The notes: generated by a model from the letters alone, not told the origin. 22,270 nucleotides of DNA from JALRAP01 sp046302815 (GCA_046302815.1 JBKCHO010000031.1:1-22270); one strand, 5' to 3'. Positions 13,771 through 22,212 are shown, numbered from the stretch's first letter. Numbers and translations are program-made.

Positions 13771-15168
13771 ATGGTTCCGTTCGATTTTGAAACACCAAAT
13801 ACGAGTGATGCTTTTTTCCGGTTGTCACAGATCGGTCAAGGTATTGCAAATGCTGTCCGAGAATCGTTCGGCGAACGCTCATATTGGATTGTTGCCGAAA
13901 TATCGGATCTGGCTGTTCGAAAGGGCCATTGTTATTTGTCTTTGGTAGAGAAGCCTCCAGGCGCTGCCGCACCCATCTGTGAAATGAAGGGTATTGTTTG
14001 GGCCTCTTCATTTGCATCTGTATCTGCCAATTTCAAACTTGCTTCTGGGATGGAACTCTCCAAAGGCATGGTCATTTTATTTAAAGCCTCGGTTCGGTTT
14101 GATGTGAAGTGGGGATTGAGCCTTACCATATCAGATATTGATCCCAAATACACTATCGGGCAAATACAAATTGAAAGGGATCGAGCCGTTGCAGCCCTTA
14201 GATCTGAGGGTGTTTATGATAAAAACAGATCTTTGACTTTTCCTGTTGTTGCCCAGCGGATCGCAGTGATATCTGCTTCTGATTCGAGAGGATATGAGGA
14301 TTTCATGCAAAAGCTGGTAGGCAATGCCTACGGATATAAATTCAATTGCGATTTGTACCAATCCCAGTTGCAAGGCGACAAGGCTGCAATGCAAATGGTT
14401 GAACAATTGATTGGAATTTATGGAAAGATTTCCAACTATGATGCAGTTGTGATTGTCAGGGGAGGTGGAGGAGCAGTCGATTTGAATTGTTTTAATGATG
14501 TTCGATTAGCCAGGGCCATTGCACGATTCCCAATTCCAGTGATTACCGGTATTGGCCATACAGCCAATCGTAGCGTATCTGACGAAGTGGCCCATGCCGA
14601 TCGAATCACACCTACCGATGCCGCAGATTATTTCATTGAGAGGATGCTTGCCTTCGAGAATAGGATTATGGATTTGGTGCAATCGATCAACCAGCTGGCA
14701 GAGGAGCTTATCATGGAAGAAACCGCCAAGGTAGAGGAGTTGGCAAACGGCCTTACCGCTGCGTTTAATGATCTGATAGATGGGGAATCCAGTAGATTAT
14801 CGACTATTTCGATGCAAATACGCGATTTGACTTTGTCGTTGTTGTCTAATGCAAATTACCGGATGGCATCATCTTCAGTGAGCGTGGCTCAATTAGCCAA
14901 AGGTCGTTTATCGATGTGCCAAGATAGAATCAATCGATCTGAAATGAACATTAAAACGGCTTCTCTGAAAAGAATCAAGGATGGCAATATCTTGATCGAT
15001 TCATTTCAAAATACCATAAAACAGCTGGATCCAATAAATGTCCTCAAGCGTGGATTCTCCATCACAATGAAAGATGGAAAATCGATAAAAAGCGCCTCGG
15101 ATATAAAAGCGGGTGACATTTTAACCACCATTCTACATGAAGGAAAAATCGAAAGCCACATCAGGTGA
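13771..15168 (+). CDS. xseA: Exodeoxyribonuclease VII large subunit
   Basis: This 465-residue protein is the catalytic subunit of the exonuclease that degrades single-stranded DNA from both ends in recombination and mismatch repair. An N-terminal OB fold (about 15-125) contains WIVAEISDLAVRKGHCYLSLVEK. The core carries RIAVISASDSRGYEDFMQKL (163-182), VIVRGGGGAVDLNCFND (227-243), GIGHTANRSVSDEVAH (260-275) and TPTDAADYF (280-288). A long helical, coiled-coil-like C-terminal region (about 290-425) is followed by the family end LKRGFSITMKDGKSIKSASDIKAGDI. In E. coli the motif reads GHETD, with H238 and D241 reported as important; here H263 is kept but the aspartate is N266. I recall asparagine there in other Bacteroidota. 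Its end overlaps xseB by 32 bases, so the two are co-translated. Confidence 0.93.
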   Translation: MVPFDFETPNTSDAFFRLSQIGQGIANAVRESFGERSYWIVAEISDLAVRKGHCYLSLVEKPPGAAAPICEMKGIVWASSFASVSANFKLASGMELSKGMVILFKASVRFDVKWGLSLTISDIDPKYTIGQIQIERDRAVAALRSEGVYDKNRSLTFPVVAQRIAVISASDSRGYEDFMQKLVGNAYGYKFNCDLYQSQLQGDKAAMQMVEQLIGIYGKISNYDAVVIVRGGGGAVDLNCFNDVRLARAIARFPIPVITGIGHTANRSVSDEVAHADRITPTDAADYFIERMLAFENRIMDLVQSINQLAEELIMEETAKVEELANGLTAAFNDLIDGESSRLSTISMQIRDLTLSLLSNANYRMASSSVSVAQLAKGRLSMCQDRINRSEMNIKTASLKRIKDGNILIDSFQNTIKQLDPINVLKRGFSITMKDGKSIKSASDIKAGDILTTILHEGKIESHIR

Positions 15169-15373
15169 ACAACAAACAGATCCAACATCCTATGTGGATG
15201 CTGTTACCGAATTGGAATCTATACTGGCCGAGATCGAGTCGGGTGATGCCGATGTGGATCTGTTATCCGTAAAAGTGAAACGAGCTTTGTTTTTGGTTGG
15301 ATTTTGCCGAAACCGACTGCGTCAAACAGATGAAGAGGTCAGAAAGCTGATCCAGGGAATGGATGAGGAATGA
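15137..15373 (+). CDS. xseB: Exodeoxyribonuclease VII small subunit
   Basis: The 78-residue helical protein has the XseB pattern: YVDAVTELESILAEIESGDADVDLLSVKVKRALFLVGFCRNRLRQTDEEVRKLI. The two helices form a hairpin that coats the coiled coil of XseA in the multi-subunit nuclease. The first 18 residues are polar and probably disordered. The ATG lies inside xseA, giving a 32-base overlap that is longer than the usual 4-20. No ATG or TTG follows in frame before the conserved region; the only later start would be a GTG at 15194, which would cut into the family fold. The position after xseA in the same transcript confirms the call. Confidence 0.9.
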   Translation: MKEKSKATSGEQQTDPTSYVDAVTELESILAEIESGDADVDLLSVKVKRALFLVGFCRNRLRQTDEEVRKLIQGMDEE

Positions 15374-15385
15374 ACATATGTGCGT

Positions 15386-15397
15386 TTTGCATGCAAA
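15386..15397. repeat. 12-base perfect palindrome between convergent genes
   Basis: TTTGCATGCAAA is self-complementary, with no loop. It lies in the 32-base gap between the stops of xseB and the T9SS gene. It could be a protein-binding site or chance. A hairpin would need loop bases from the centre, leaving about four pairs, so it is a poor terminator. Confidence 0.3.
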
Positions 15398-15405
15398 GCC
15401 GCCCA

Positions 15406-17415
15406 TTATTTCTTAATCATTCTACCTGCAGCATTCAATCCCTTCTCATTGGTAATCCTGAAAGAATATGAGCCTGCAGCGAGTTTATTGCCTGAGATTG
15501 TTGTTTCCTTTGAATCGATATGGGTCTTGAGTACGGTTCGTCCGGTCATATCTATGATCTCCAACTCGGATTTTGATTCAACAAATCGATCATCAACGAT
15601 GAGAACAGTTTGTTCAGAAAATACATTAGGGACCATGAGCGCAAATGCTGCGAGATTAGACGGATTGTTAATGCCCAAAATTTCGGAAATGGATCTTTTC
15701 CAAACACCATCTTTTACCGTTCCGATATACAGATCGCTTTGCGATGTGGTCAGTGAACTGATGATCGAGCTCTGAGGTGCATTGATAATATCGGTGAAGG
15801 TCTGTCCCGAATCGCGTGAAATATGGACATACCCGGGTCCCGATGCAAACAACAATCCGTTAGCTGCATAGAGATCATCGTAATAATCAAAGGTGGTAGG
15901 TGTCCAGGTAAGTCCGAAGTCGGTCGACAAGAAATTGCCATTCGAAGATGCTGCATAAACAAAGTTGTCGATGGTTGCAAGATCATTGATCAGTGCACCA
16001 CTAGCTCCCGTTTGGGTCCAGTTGAATCCTGCGTCAGTTGATGTATATAATCCTTCGTTGTAGGAGCCGACAATGATATTGTTACCCGCAACAATAACGC
16101 TGCTCAACAGTGCGGATGGCATGCCTGTGTTCTCGAAAGTCCAGCTGGCTCCATTGTTTCCTGATCTTAGAAGTCCGGATTGCAAACACGCACCTAACAT
16201 AAGCGTGTCTTTTATATCAAGCCTTTGACAAAACCCTGTCAAGATATTCGGCCCGGTATTGTTTATCAAATTCCAAGTTAATCCCCCATCTGTACTTCGA
16301 TTAATCCCCAAATCAGAGGCAACATACACTTCATTGCCTCTTGACTTCATGTGATTGCAGTTCAGCATGCCAAGGCCTGAGAAATTCCAAATTCCATTAT
16401 TGTATTTTGATACACCATAAATGGAGGAACCGGCATAAACAGTATCCACACTGGTTGTTGCAAGGCTATTGATATTCAATGTTTGCATTCCAGTGTTTTT
16501 GGAAACCCATGTAACTCCGTTATCGCTGCTGGAATAAACGCCCCTGTTCGAACCTACCGCAATGTCATTACCTGCCTTACACAAACTAAAATTGAAACCT
16601 ATGTTTGTTCCAAAGGAGGTTTGACTCCAAGTAGGTGCATTCAAGTTTGATGACATCAATATGCCTGAAGTGGTAGCAAAAACTTTATTGCCGTTCACCA
16701 GAAATTCAGTTATGTCTGAATAGGGGATTGTAGGATCGAAAGAAATCCAAGAACTACCCGAATTAGACGATAGCTTTACACCACCGGTACCGTAACTGAA
16801 TATATAATTGTTTTTAATGTAAATGGTTCCGATAAATTCTCCAGATAAACCAATGGATGTGAACGAGGCTCCGCCGTTGGTTGATAGGTAAGCTCCATCA
16901 TCGGTACCTAATACAACATTGTTGCCATCAACCGACATGCTGTTGATGTTGGGTGAATTGATTCCATTTACCACTTGTTGCCAAGTCGATCCGTTATTGG
17001 TTGATACGAACAGATAATCGCCAGCAGTTGGTAGGAATAGCTTTCCTGCACCAGCTACTATTACAGTAGCGAACACATTGCTCGGGCCATTTTGAATACT
17101 GCTCCAAGTGGTTCCATTGTTGGTACTGAGATAACTATCGGGGTATGCAAAAGCAACCACCGTATCGCCGGATGCAGATAGATTTTCTATCACATTAGTC
17201 AAGTAGAGTGGTGGGACAATGCTCCAGCTGTTATTGGATATGCCTGTTGATAACACACCATTACCTGTCATGGCAAACAATTTGCTCGAAGTGGATCTTA
17301 ATTTGTAAACTGGTTCACCTACCAATCCAGAAACTGGAATCCATTGAGCATGGGCAACCATGTTCAGGCAAATTAGAATGGCGATTAAGGTGATTTTTCG
17401 TTGTGTTGAATGCAT
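15406..17415 (-). CDS. T9SS-secreted protein with BNR/sortilin-like propeller repeats
   Basis: The 669-residue protein has a Sec signal peptide (cleavage probably after VAHA, residue 23). Many beta-propeller blades follow, marked by the Asp-box-like S-x-N/D-x-G-x-x-W motif: STNNGSTW, STNGGASF, SSDNGVTW, RSTDGGLTW, RSGNNGASW, TSTDAGFNW, STDFGLTW and SRDSGQTF. This is the BNR/Ycf48-type pattern, used for binding, and not by itself evidence of sialidase activity: the arginine triad and FRIP motif are not visible. About the last 80 residues form a T9SS type A sorting domain (LEIIDMTGRTVLKT...LAAGSYSFRITNEKG), ending GRMIKK. The usual PNP at its start reads PNV. The mature protein should be exported by the Por system and released or attached at the cell surface. 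Ligand and role are unknown. It follows the larger T9SS gene by 104 bases. Confidence 0.88.
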   Translation of the reverse strand: MHSTQRKITLIAILICLNMVAHAQWIPVSGLVGEPVYKLRSTSSKLFAMTGNGVLSTGISNNSWSIVPPLYLTNVIENLSASGDTVVAFAYPDSYLSTNNGTTWSSIQNGPSNVFATVIVAGAGKLFLPTAGDYLFVSTNNGSTWQQVVNGINSPNINSMSVDGNNVVLGTDDGAYLSTNGGASFTSIGLSGEFIGTIYIKNNYIFSYGTGGVKLSSNSGSSWISFDPTIPYSDITEFLVNGNKVFATTSGILMSSNLNAPTWSQTSFGTNIGFNFSLCKAGNDIAVGSNRGVYSSSDNGVTWVSKNTGMQTLNINSLATTSVDTVYAGSSIYGVSKYNNGIWNFSGLGMLNCNHMKSRGNEVYVASDLGINRSTDGGLTWNLINNTGPNILTGFCQRLDIKDTLMLGACLQSGLLRSGNNGASWTFENTGMPSALLSSVIVAGNNIIVGSYNEGLYTSTDAGFNWTQTGASGALINDLATIDNFVYAASSNGNFLSTDFGLTWTPTTFDYYDDLYAANGLLFASGPGYVHISRDSGQTFTDIINAPQSSIISSLTTSQSDLYIGTVKDGVWKRSISEILGINNPSNLAAFALMVPNVFSEQTVLIVDDRFVESKSELEIIDMTGRTVLKTHIDSKETTISGNKLAAGSYSFRITNEKGLNAAGRMIKK

Positions 17416-17519
17416 ATTCCTGGAAGAAGTTGTTTTAGTTAAATAGTATGATCGGAGTTTGATTGTATCATTCCGAAAAAATAGACGATATGTTTTTGGC
17501 TGATGAATTGCTCTTCACA

Positions 17520-20500
17520 TCACCTTAAGGTGCGAAGTGCAGTCTTGATGGTCACGGCTTCACCTCCAGCTTCAATTCGTAGCAAATAAATGCCAGCAGT
17601 CAGATTTGAGATGTCCATGCGTAACAAATGCTCACCTTGTGGCCTTTCTTCATCTGAGGAGAGCAGTAACTTGCCATCTAATCCGTAAAGTTGGATTTTG
17701 ATTCGATTTTGAGCTGGATTGCCGACAAGAAGCGACAACTCATCTATTCCAGTCTGATAGGCGTTAGCCGACAACGATGTTCCTACTTCGCAGGTAGACG
17801 ATTTAATCGGCCCGTAAATAGTTTCGGTTCCATCGAAATCCGTTTGAATCAGCTTATAATAGTGCGTCCTTCCGTTGTTGTTACGATCGATGAAAGAATA
17901 TTCGATAGGTGAGGAGGAGTTTCCGCTTCCCTTCACAGTTCCAATGTTTTCATAGTAGGATCCTTCAACACTTCTCATCAAGGTGAAGAAATCATTGTTC
18001 AACTCGGTAGCAGTAGTCCATGTCAGTTTTATTTCACCTTCCACACAACCAGCGTCGAAGCTCATCAAATCGATTGGCAATGGATTCAGTTGACCGGCAA
18101 GAGTCCACCAGTTCTCAGGCATATAGGTGGCTCCATTTACCAAAGTTCCGCTTACGAGGTTACTCTGCGTGCCTTGCAATGGGTATTGCCACCCTTGAAA
18201 CGGCTGGATATAACACTGCGCCCTTGGGTTGGCGACACTGCCTAATTCACCTGGAGTGCAAACGAATGAAAGATTGGCATTGATATTGGACCCAATGGTT
18301 TTGAAATACCAAAATCTATCCACTGTGTTCAAGCTATTGTTGTTTCCAAACAAATCATTGATGTTAGGAATTCCTGGAGGTAATGGAAGGTTGTCAGTGG
18401 CGGGAGTCCTGTATGTGGCCATGATGATGGTATCACAGGTTCCTGAAGAAAGATTGAATGTAAATGGAATGTATTCGGTACTGCTGTATCCGAAAGGAAT
18501 TACTCGGGATCCTACTCTGGAATTTACGCGCCATATCACCGCTGCGGATGAATCAAAAACCTCACTACGAATGTATCCGTTCACTCTTGTGATAGCAGTT
18601 AATGAATCGCGTTCAACAATGATGTTCCTGCCGCCTCCATTTCCTGGATTACGATCACTGTCTAGATTTAATTCCCCTGCGGTTAAGGTCAACTTATTTC
18701 TAACGAACACTGATCGGCTGTTTGGGAAATTGGTTGGGTATGCGAATTCAGAGTTCGGAGTGCCTTGGAAGTTTATATCCAAATTGTAATACTTGTGCGC
18801 TGCTGAGGTGGCGATACCAACTCCAATTCCAGTCACAATTTGGTTGTCGGAGCCATAGTATTCAATCGTACTGTTGCTGAGCAATAGGAAATTCATACCC
18901 GTTGCATTCGCTCCCGATGTGGCATTGATGGCGCCTGTGTTGGTTCCGTTATACATTCCTTGTACTCGTGAGGTTCTCAAACGACCGGAAATCTGTATTC
19001 CAGAATTGGGCTGTAATCCATTCGAGAAAACCTGATTGCCTTGCAAGTCCAATACAGAACCTGTAAGAACTTGTAAACGGTCGATGGAAATGTTCGAAAG
19101 GGATGCGATTTGAAGGTTTCCAGATACAACGGTTAGAGTACAGCCAGATGCAACCTCCTGTTGGATTTGTTGCAAAGAGTGCGTGGTGGTCGAACGAGTG
19201 AAATTAGCAATACCATTTCTGCCATATCGAATCTTCCCGGATACGGATCCAGTACCAGGGTTGGCACTGGTCATGATGCCTGTGCCACCATAAGTGATCG
19301 TTGGGCTATTTATGACCAAGAAGTTTTGCTTACTGCTTGTTGCGTTGTTTTCAAAATTGATCGTACCCCCGGTATGGCTGAAGTCGCCAATTGCATTGTT
19401 ATCGGAATTGATGACTAAATCCACTTGCTCTAATGAGATCTCAGTGGCGTTTTTGTGTAGAAAAAGAGTACCTCCCGACATGTTAAATCCACCAAGCACA
19501 TTCATGACGGCATATTTGTTTCCGTATTGTATGGCTAACTCACCAAGAGACATGCTCATGTTACCACCAATGGATACATCAACGGTGTCATTACCGCCTG
19601 AAAGAGCTGTGATTCCTCCGAAGACTTGCATGTCTGTGCCTATATTCAGGTCAACGAAGTGGGCGGTGAGTGAGTTGGTAGAAAGGGCGCCGAAGAAATT
19701 TTTTCCTCCAGAGATATTGGCACTTCCTGTAATGTTAATTGTTTCTCTTCCCTTGGCCATGTTACTGATGAAAAGTCCGGCAGGTCCGGTAATAACGAAG
19801 TTACCACCTACATTCAGATTCAGTTTCATAGTGCTGATGGCGACAGCTCCTTGAGCAAGTCCGATGAAGGCGCAGGTGTCCGTAGCTGCATTGGCGAAGG
19901 TAATCTGCATCAAACCGGAAGCCGTGAATGTGGAAGTGAGACCAGCCGTGTGAACCGAGTAATAACCAGCGAAGTTTCCGCCTCCGTAATTGAAGTTACC
20001 AACATTGAAGGTTACGATTCCAGCGTTGTCCGTAACCCGGTTGTCGATTCCCCTGAAGAAGGAGTTCGATCCATTTAGGTTGAAGTTGGTTGCTACGGTA
20101 AAGGTCAGGTTTCCTGTTATTATGGTGGATCGGTTGTTGAAAATACCCGATACTCGTCCGTTGGTTTGCGTGTAAATTCCACCAACATAGAAATTCATAT
20201 TGCCACTTCCCGAATAAATGCCCGTGAATCCGAATCCGGCTCCGTTTGAAGCAGTGGACAGGTTGAATGCTCCATTACTGCGGAAAAAGGTAGCTCCACT
20301 TCCATAGTTCATCCGGAAATAATCTGTGGTTCCTGGATTGGTGAAGTAGAAGGATCCAGTCAACACCGAATCAATGGATGTGTTCAGCGTATCGAACTGC
20401 CCGATGAACTTTCCGGCGCTCATGAATAATGAATCTCCAACAGCCAATGTCAAATCTCCCTTGGACCTGGCCAGCGTGATGTTGGAATTGGCTCCTGTGA

Positions 20501-21860
20501 CGACGAAATCATCTACGATGCGTAAACGAAGCTTCTTCGTGTTGGTGGATCCGTTTAAGAAGGTAGTGTTGGAGGTTCCGTTGATGATCAGGTCGCGGTT
20601 GATGTTCACCGTAGGTTGACCGGTATAGGCGGGTACAAGTGCATTTCCTCCCATGAAGGTATTGTCAACACCGCCTGAGATGATCAGGTCTAGGGTATTG
20701 AATGTGAAGTTTCCAGAGCATCCGTCTACAAATCTTACTACAGCGGGTGCTCCGGCAACAGAGGTGTTTCCTATAGTGGTGATACCGGTAACATTAACAG
20801 TGAGTGGTGCATTCACACCATTTACCAAACGAATGTCGGTGAGTGTATTCCCTTGGATGGTCATATTGCCGTTTACATTCAGAGTCATGTAAACCGTTGC
20901 ACTGGAGTTGTAAAACGCTCCTCGCATACCTCTGAAGTTGTGACCAAGTACCAGGTTTCCATTTACTGTCCAGTTCAGGATGTTGTAAACCGAATCCATC
21001 ACGACTGTTGTGTTGGTGGATGTGCTGATATCGGTGAAGTTGTTGGTCACCAATGTGAATGCCCTGGGTTGTCCGGCTGCAAAAATGATGCTTCCGGTTC
21101 CGTTGATCTCCACATCTTCAAACTCCATGTAATTGGATCCGGTTCCTCCTGATGAGCCATCGCACATACGAATGATACCAGATGAAACGGTGAGTTTTCC
21201 AAATACTCTTTGAAAACCAGTGCTTGACATGAACTCATCGTATTGCTCCCAATTCACCAGGTCAGCAGTGTTCAAAATCACATTTCCGAAATTTCCGGTT
21301 ACACGCGTTGCATCTCCCAATGGCAGGTTCAAGTCGAACCACTTTTTGATGATGAGCGTTGAAGTGGGTGAAAAGGTCTCATTACTTCTCGAAAAAATTC
21401 GTTCGTCTTGTGCCGTGTTATTGATTGGATTGTGCTCGTAGGTTCCAGTTCCAGTCAATTGAAATGCCTTCAGCTGGTTCGTGCTGGTCTGATCAATACC
21501 TCCGAAGTTGTTCAATCGGCCTGCAACAATCAAATCTCCAGCATAGGAGAGTGTACTACCCACAGCCGCATTCACGGTCAATACCGCACCTGCTTGTACG
21601 TTTATGTTCCCAAGGACAGCCGTATTGGTGTTAACGGTAACAGTATGACCTGTAGCGATGGTCACATTCGCCCCGGCAGCAGGTACCACTCCCGTCGACC
21701 ATATCGAAGCGGTTGTCCACGATCCCGATGCAATCGAAGTTTGAGAAAAAGACTTGAAAGTGCTTAAAGAAACGCACAACATTACCACGCAACCAACTAC
21801 TCTTTGATTGCACAACCTTGAAACAGACTTGATAATTCCTACAAGTAGTTTTAGCCTCAT
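17520..21860 (-). CDS. Very large T9SS-secreted beta-repeat surface protein
   Basis: About 1446 residues. The mature N-terminus begins SGSWTTASIWSTGVVPAAGANVTI...GHTVTVN, a module common at the start of Bacteroidota surface proteins. About 1000 residues of degenerate Asn/Gly/Thr-rich beta repeats follow (patterns such as LNVGGNFVITG, VSIGGNMSMS, VNINRDLIINGT), as in right-handed beta-helix adhesins. Near the C-terminus LPIDLMSFDAGCVEGEIKLTWTTATELNNDFFTL starts an Ig/Fn3-like domain, and the last 80 residues (LYGLDGKLLL...ISNLTAGIYLLRIEAGG) are a T9SS type A sorting signal with GNPA in place of PNPA. I place the start at the ATG at 21860, which gives the signal peptide (hydrophobic core VVGCVVMLCVSL, cut near SFSQ). 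A TTG eight codons upstream lies inside a -7-like box. An adhesin or gliding-related role is inference. Confidence 0.85.
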   Translation of the reverse strand: MRLKLLVGIIKSVSRLCNQRVVGCVVMLCVSLSTFKSFSQTSIASGSWTTASIWSTGVVPAAGANVTIATGHTVTVNTNTAVLGNINVQAGAVLTVNAAVGSTLSYAGDLIVAGRLNNFGGIDQTSTNQLKAFQLTGTGTYEHNPINNTAQDERIFSRSNETFSPTSTLIIKKWFDLNLPLGDATRVTGNFGNVILNTADLVNWEQYDEFMSSTGFQRVFGKLTVSSGIIRMCDGSSGGTGSNYMEFEDVEINGTGSIIFAAGQPRAFTLVTNNFTDISTSTNTTVVMDSVYNILNWTVNGNLVLGHNFRGMRGAFYNSSATVYMTLNVNGNMTIQGNTLTDIRLVNGVNAPLTVNVTGITTIGNTSVAGAPAVVRFVDGCSGNFTFNTLDLIISGGVDNTFMGGNALVPAYTGQPTVNINRDLIINGTSNTTFLNGSTNTKKLRLRIVDDFVVTGANSNITLARSKGDLTLAVGDSLFMSAGKFIGQFDTLNTSIDSVLTGSFYFTNPGTTDYFRMNYGSGATFFRSNGAFNLSTASNGAGFGFTGIYSGSGNMNFYVGGIYTQTNGRVSGIFNNRSTIITGNLTFTVATNFNLNGSNSFFRGIDNRVTDNAGIVTFNVGNFNYGGGNFAGYYSVHTAGLTSTFTASGLMQITFANAATDTCAFIGLAQGAVAISTMKLNLNVGGNFVITGPAGLFISNMAKGRETINITGSANISGGKNFFGALSTNSLTAHFVDLNIGTDMQVFGGITALSGGNDTVDVSIGGNMSMSLGELAIQYGNKYAVMNVLGGFNMSGGTLFLHKNATEISLEQVDLVINSDNNAIGDFSHTGGTINFENNATSSKQNFLVINSPTITYGGTGIMTSANPGTGSVSGKIRYGRNGIANFTRSTTTHSLQQIQQEVASGCTLTVVSGNLQIASLSNISIDRLQVLTGSVLDLQGNQVFSNGLQPNSGIQISGRLRTSRVQGMYNGTNTGAINATSGANATGMNFLLLSNSTIEYYGSDNQIVTGIGVGIATSAAHKYYNLDINFQGTPNSEFAYPTNFPNSRSVFVRNKLTLTAGELNLDSDRNPGNGGGRNIIVERDSLTAITRVNGYIRSEVFDSSAAVIWRVNSRVGSRVIPFGYSSTEYIPFTFNLSSGTCDTIIMATYRTPATDNLPLPPGIPNINDLFGNNNSLNTVDRFWYFKTIGSNINANLSFVCTPGELGSVANPRAQCYIQPFQGWQYPLQGTQSNLVSGTLVNGATYMPENWWTLAGQLNPLPIDLMSFDAGCVEGEIKLTWTTATELNNDFFTLMRSVEGSYYENIGTVKGSGNSSSPIEYSFIDRNNNGRTHYYKLIQTDFDGTETIYGPIKSSTCEVGTSLSANAYQTGIDELSLLVGNPAQNRIKIQLYGLDGKLLLSSDEERPQGEHLLRMDISNLTAGIYLLRIEAGGEAVTIKTALRTLR

Positions 21861-21880
21861 ATAAACACTTAGCCGATTTG

Positions 21881-21888
21881 CCAAGATA
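21881..21888 (-). promoter_or_regulatory. -7-like box before the large T9SS gene
   Basis: The minus strand reads TATCTTGG, one base off TAnnTTTG, 20 bases before the ATG at 21860. If it is used, the upstream TTG at 21884 cannot be the start because it would not be transcribed. No -33 TTG is seen. Confidence 0.25.
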
Positions 21889-21992
21889 AGGAATTTATAC
21901 TCTGAAATCCAGTGTTTTGTTACTAAAAATTGATTTTATGTGGCTGACGGCTTCGAATTTTTTAAGATGTTGTAAATCAGCTATATGAGCGC

Positions 21993-22048
21993 TAGTTATT
22001 GGTCAATAGTTATTAGTCATTGGTCATTAGTCAAAGGTCATAAGGCAA
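21993..22048. repeat. Tandem heptanucleotide array, eight units
   Basis: Eight 7-base units run without gap: TAGTTAT, TGGTCAA, TAGTTAT, TAGTCAT, TGGTCAT, TAGTCAA, AGGTCAT, AAGGCAA. The consensus is T(A/G)GTCA(T/A), drifting most at the right end. The heptamer is close to TTGGTCA, one of the short tandem repeats I recall from filamentous cyanobacteria, and similar arrays occur in Bacteroidota genomes. It is not coding in any frame and lies 133 bases upstream of the start of the large T9SS gene. Confidence 0.75.
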
Positions 22049-22065
22049 TCGGAACACGGATATAC

Positions 22066-22109
22066 GCCCTTCGACAATTCGTCTGATAGCTATCGGACGA
22101 GCTCAGGGC
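22066..22109. repeat. Nested palindromic repeat element
   Basis: The outer halves GCCCTTCGACA (22066-22076) and AGCTCAGGGC (22100-22109) would together form the dispersed palindrome CCCTTCGACAAGCTCAGGG, which I recall from many Bacteroidota intergenic regions. Between them lies a second palindrome: positions 22079-22100 are self-complementary around GATAGCTATC, with one T-G mismatch. The arms GCCCT/AGGGC still pair. This looks like one repeat inserted in another. Confidence 0.55.
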
Positions 22110-22212
22110 AATGCGGTTTGCAACGGATTAATTTTTGATTCTGATCAAAATTCGCGTTCCCGACAACTGATGAACACGGATTAAATCTTACATCATTGCT
22201 GAAGTCATCCGC

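Noticed and set aside
15386..15397. Bidirectional terminator between xseB and the T9SS gene
   Set aside because: The palindrome has no loop, only about four effective pairs and no T-run, so it was listed as a palindrome only.
15406..17415. Sialidase
   Set aside because: Only Asp-box-like repeats are present; the catalytic arginine triad, FRIP motif and nucleophile tyrosine context are not seen.
18229..18789. 186-residue open frame on the + strand inside the large T9SS gene
   Set aside because: It is antisense to a clearly real protein, its translation has no family look, and several such frames occur along this gene because of its repetitive composition.
19294..19854. Another 186-residue + strand open frame
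   Set aside because: Same reason: a shadow of the beta-repeat coding strand, rich in Pro, Met and Ser from reversed Gly/Asn/Thr codons.
21882..21884. TTG as start of the large T9SS protein
   Set aside because: The ATG at 21860 gives a better signal peptide and the TTG lies inside a -7-like box, so it would probably not be transcribed.
21993..22048. CRISPR array
   Set aside because: Units are 7 bases with no spacers, and there are no cas genes.
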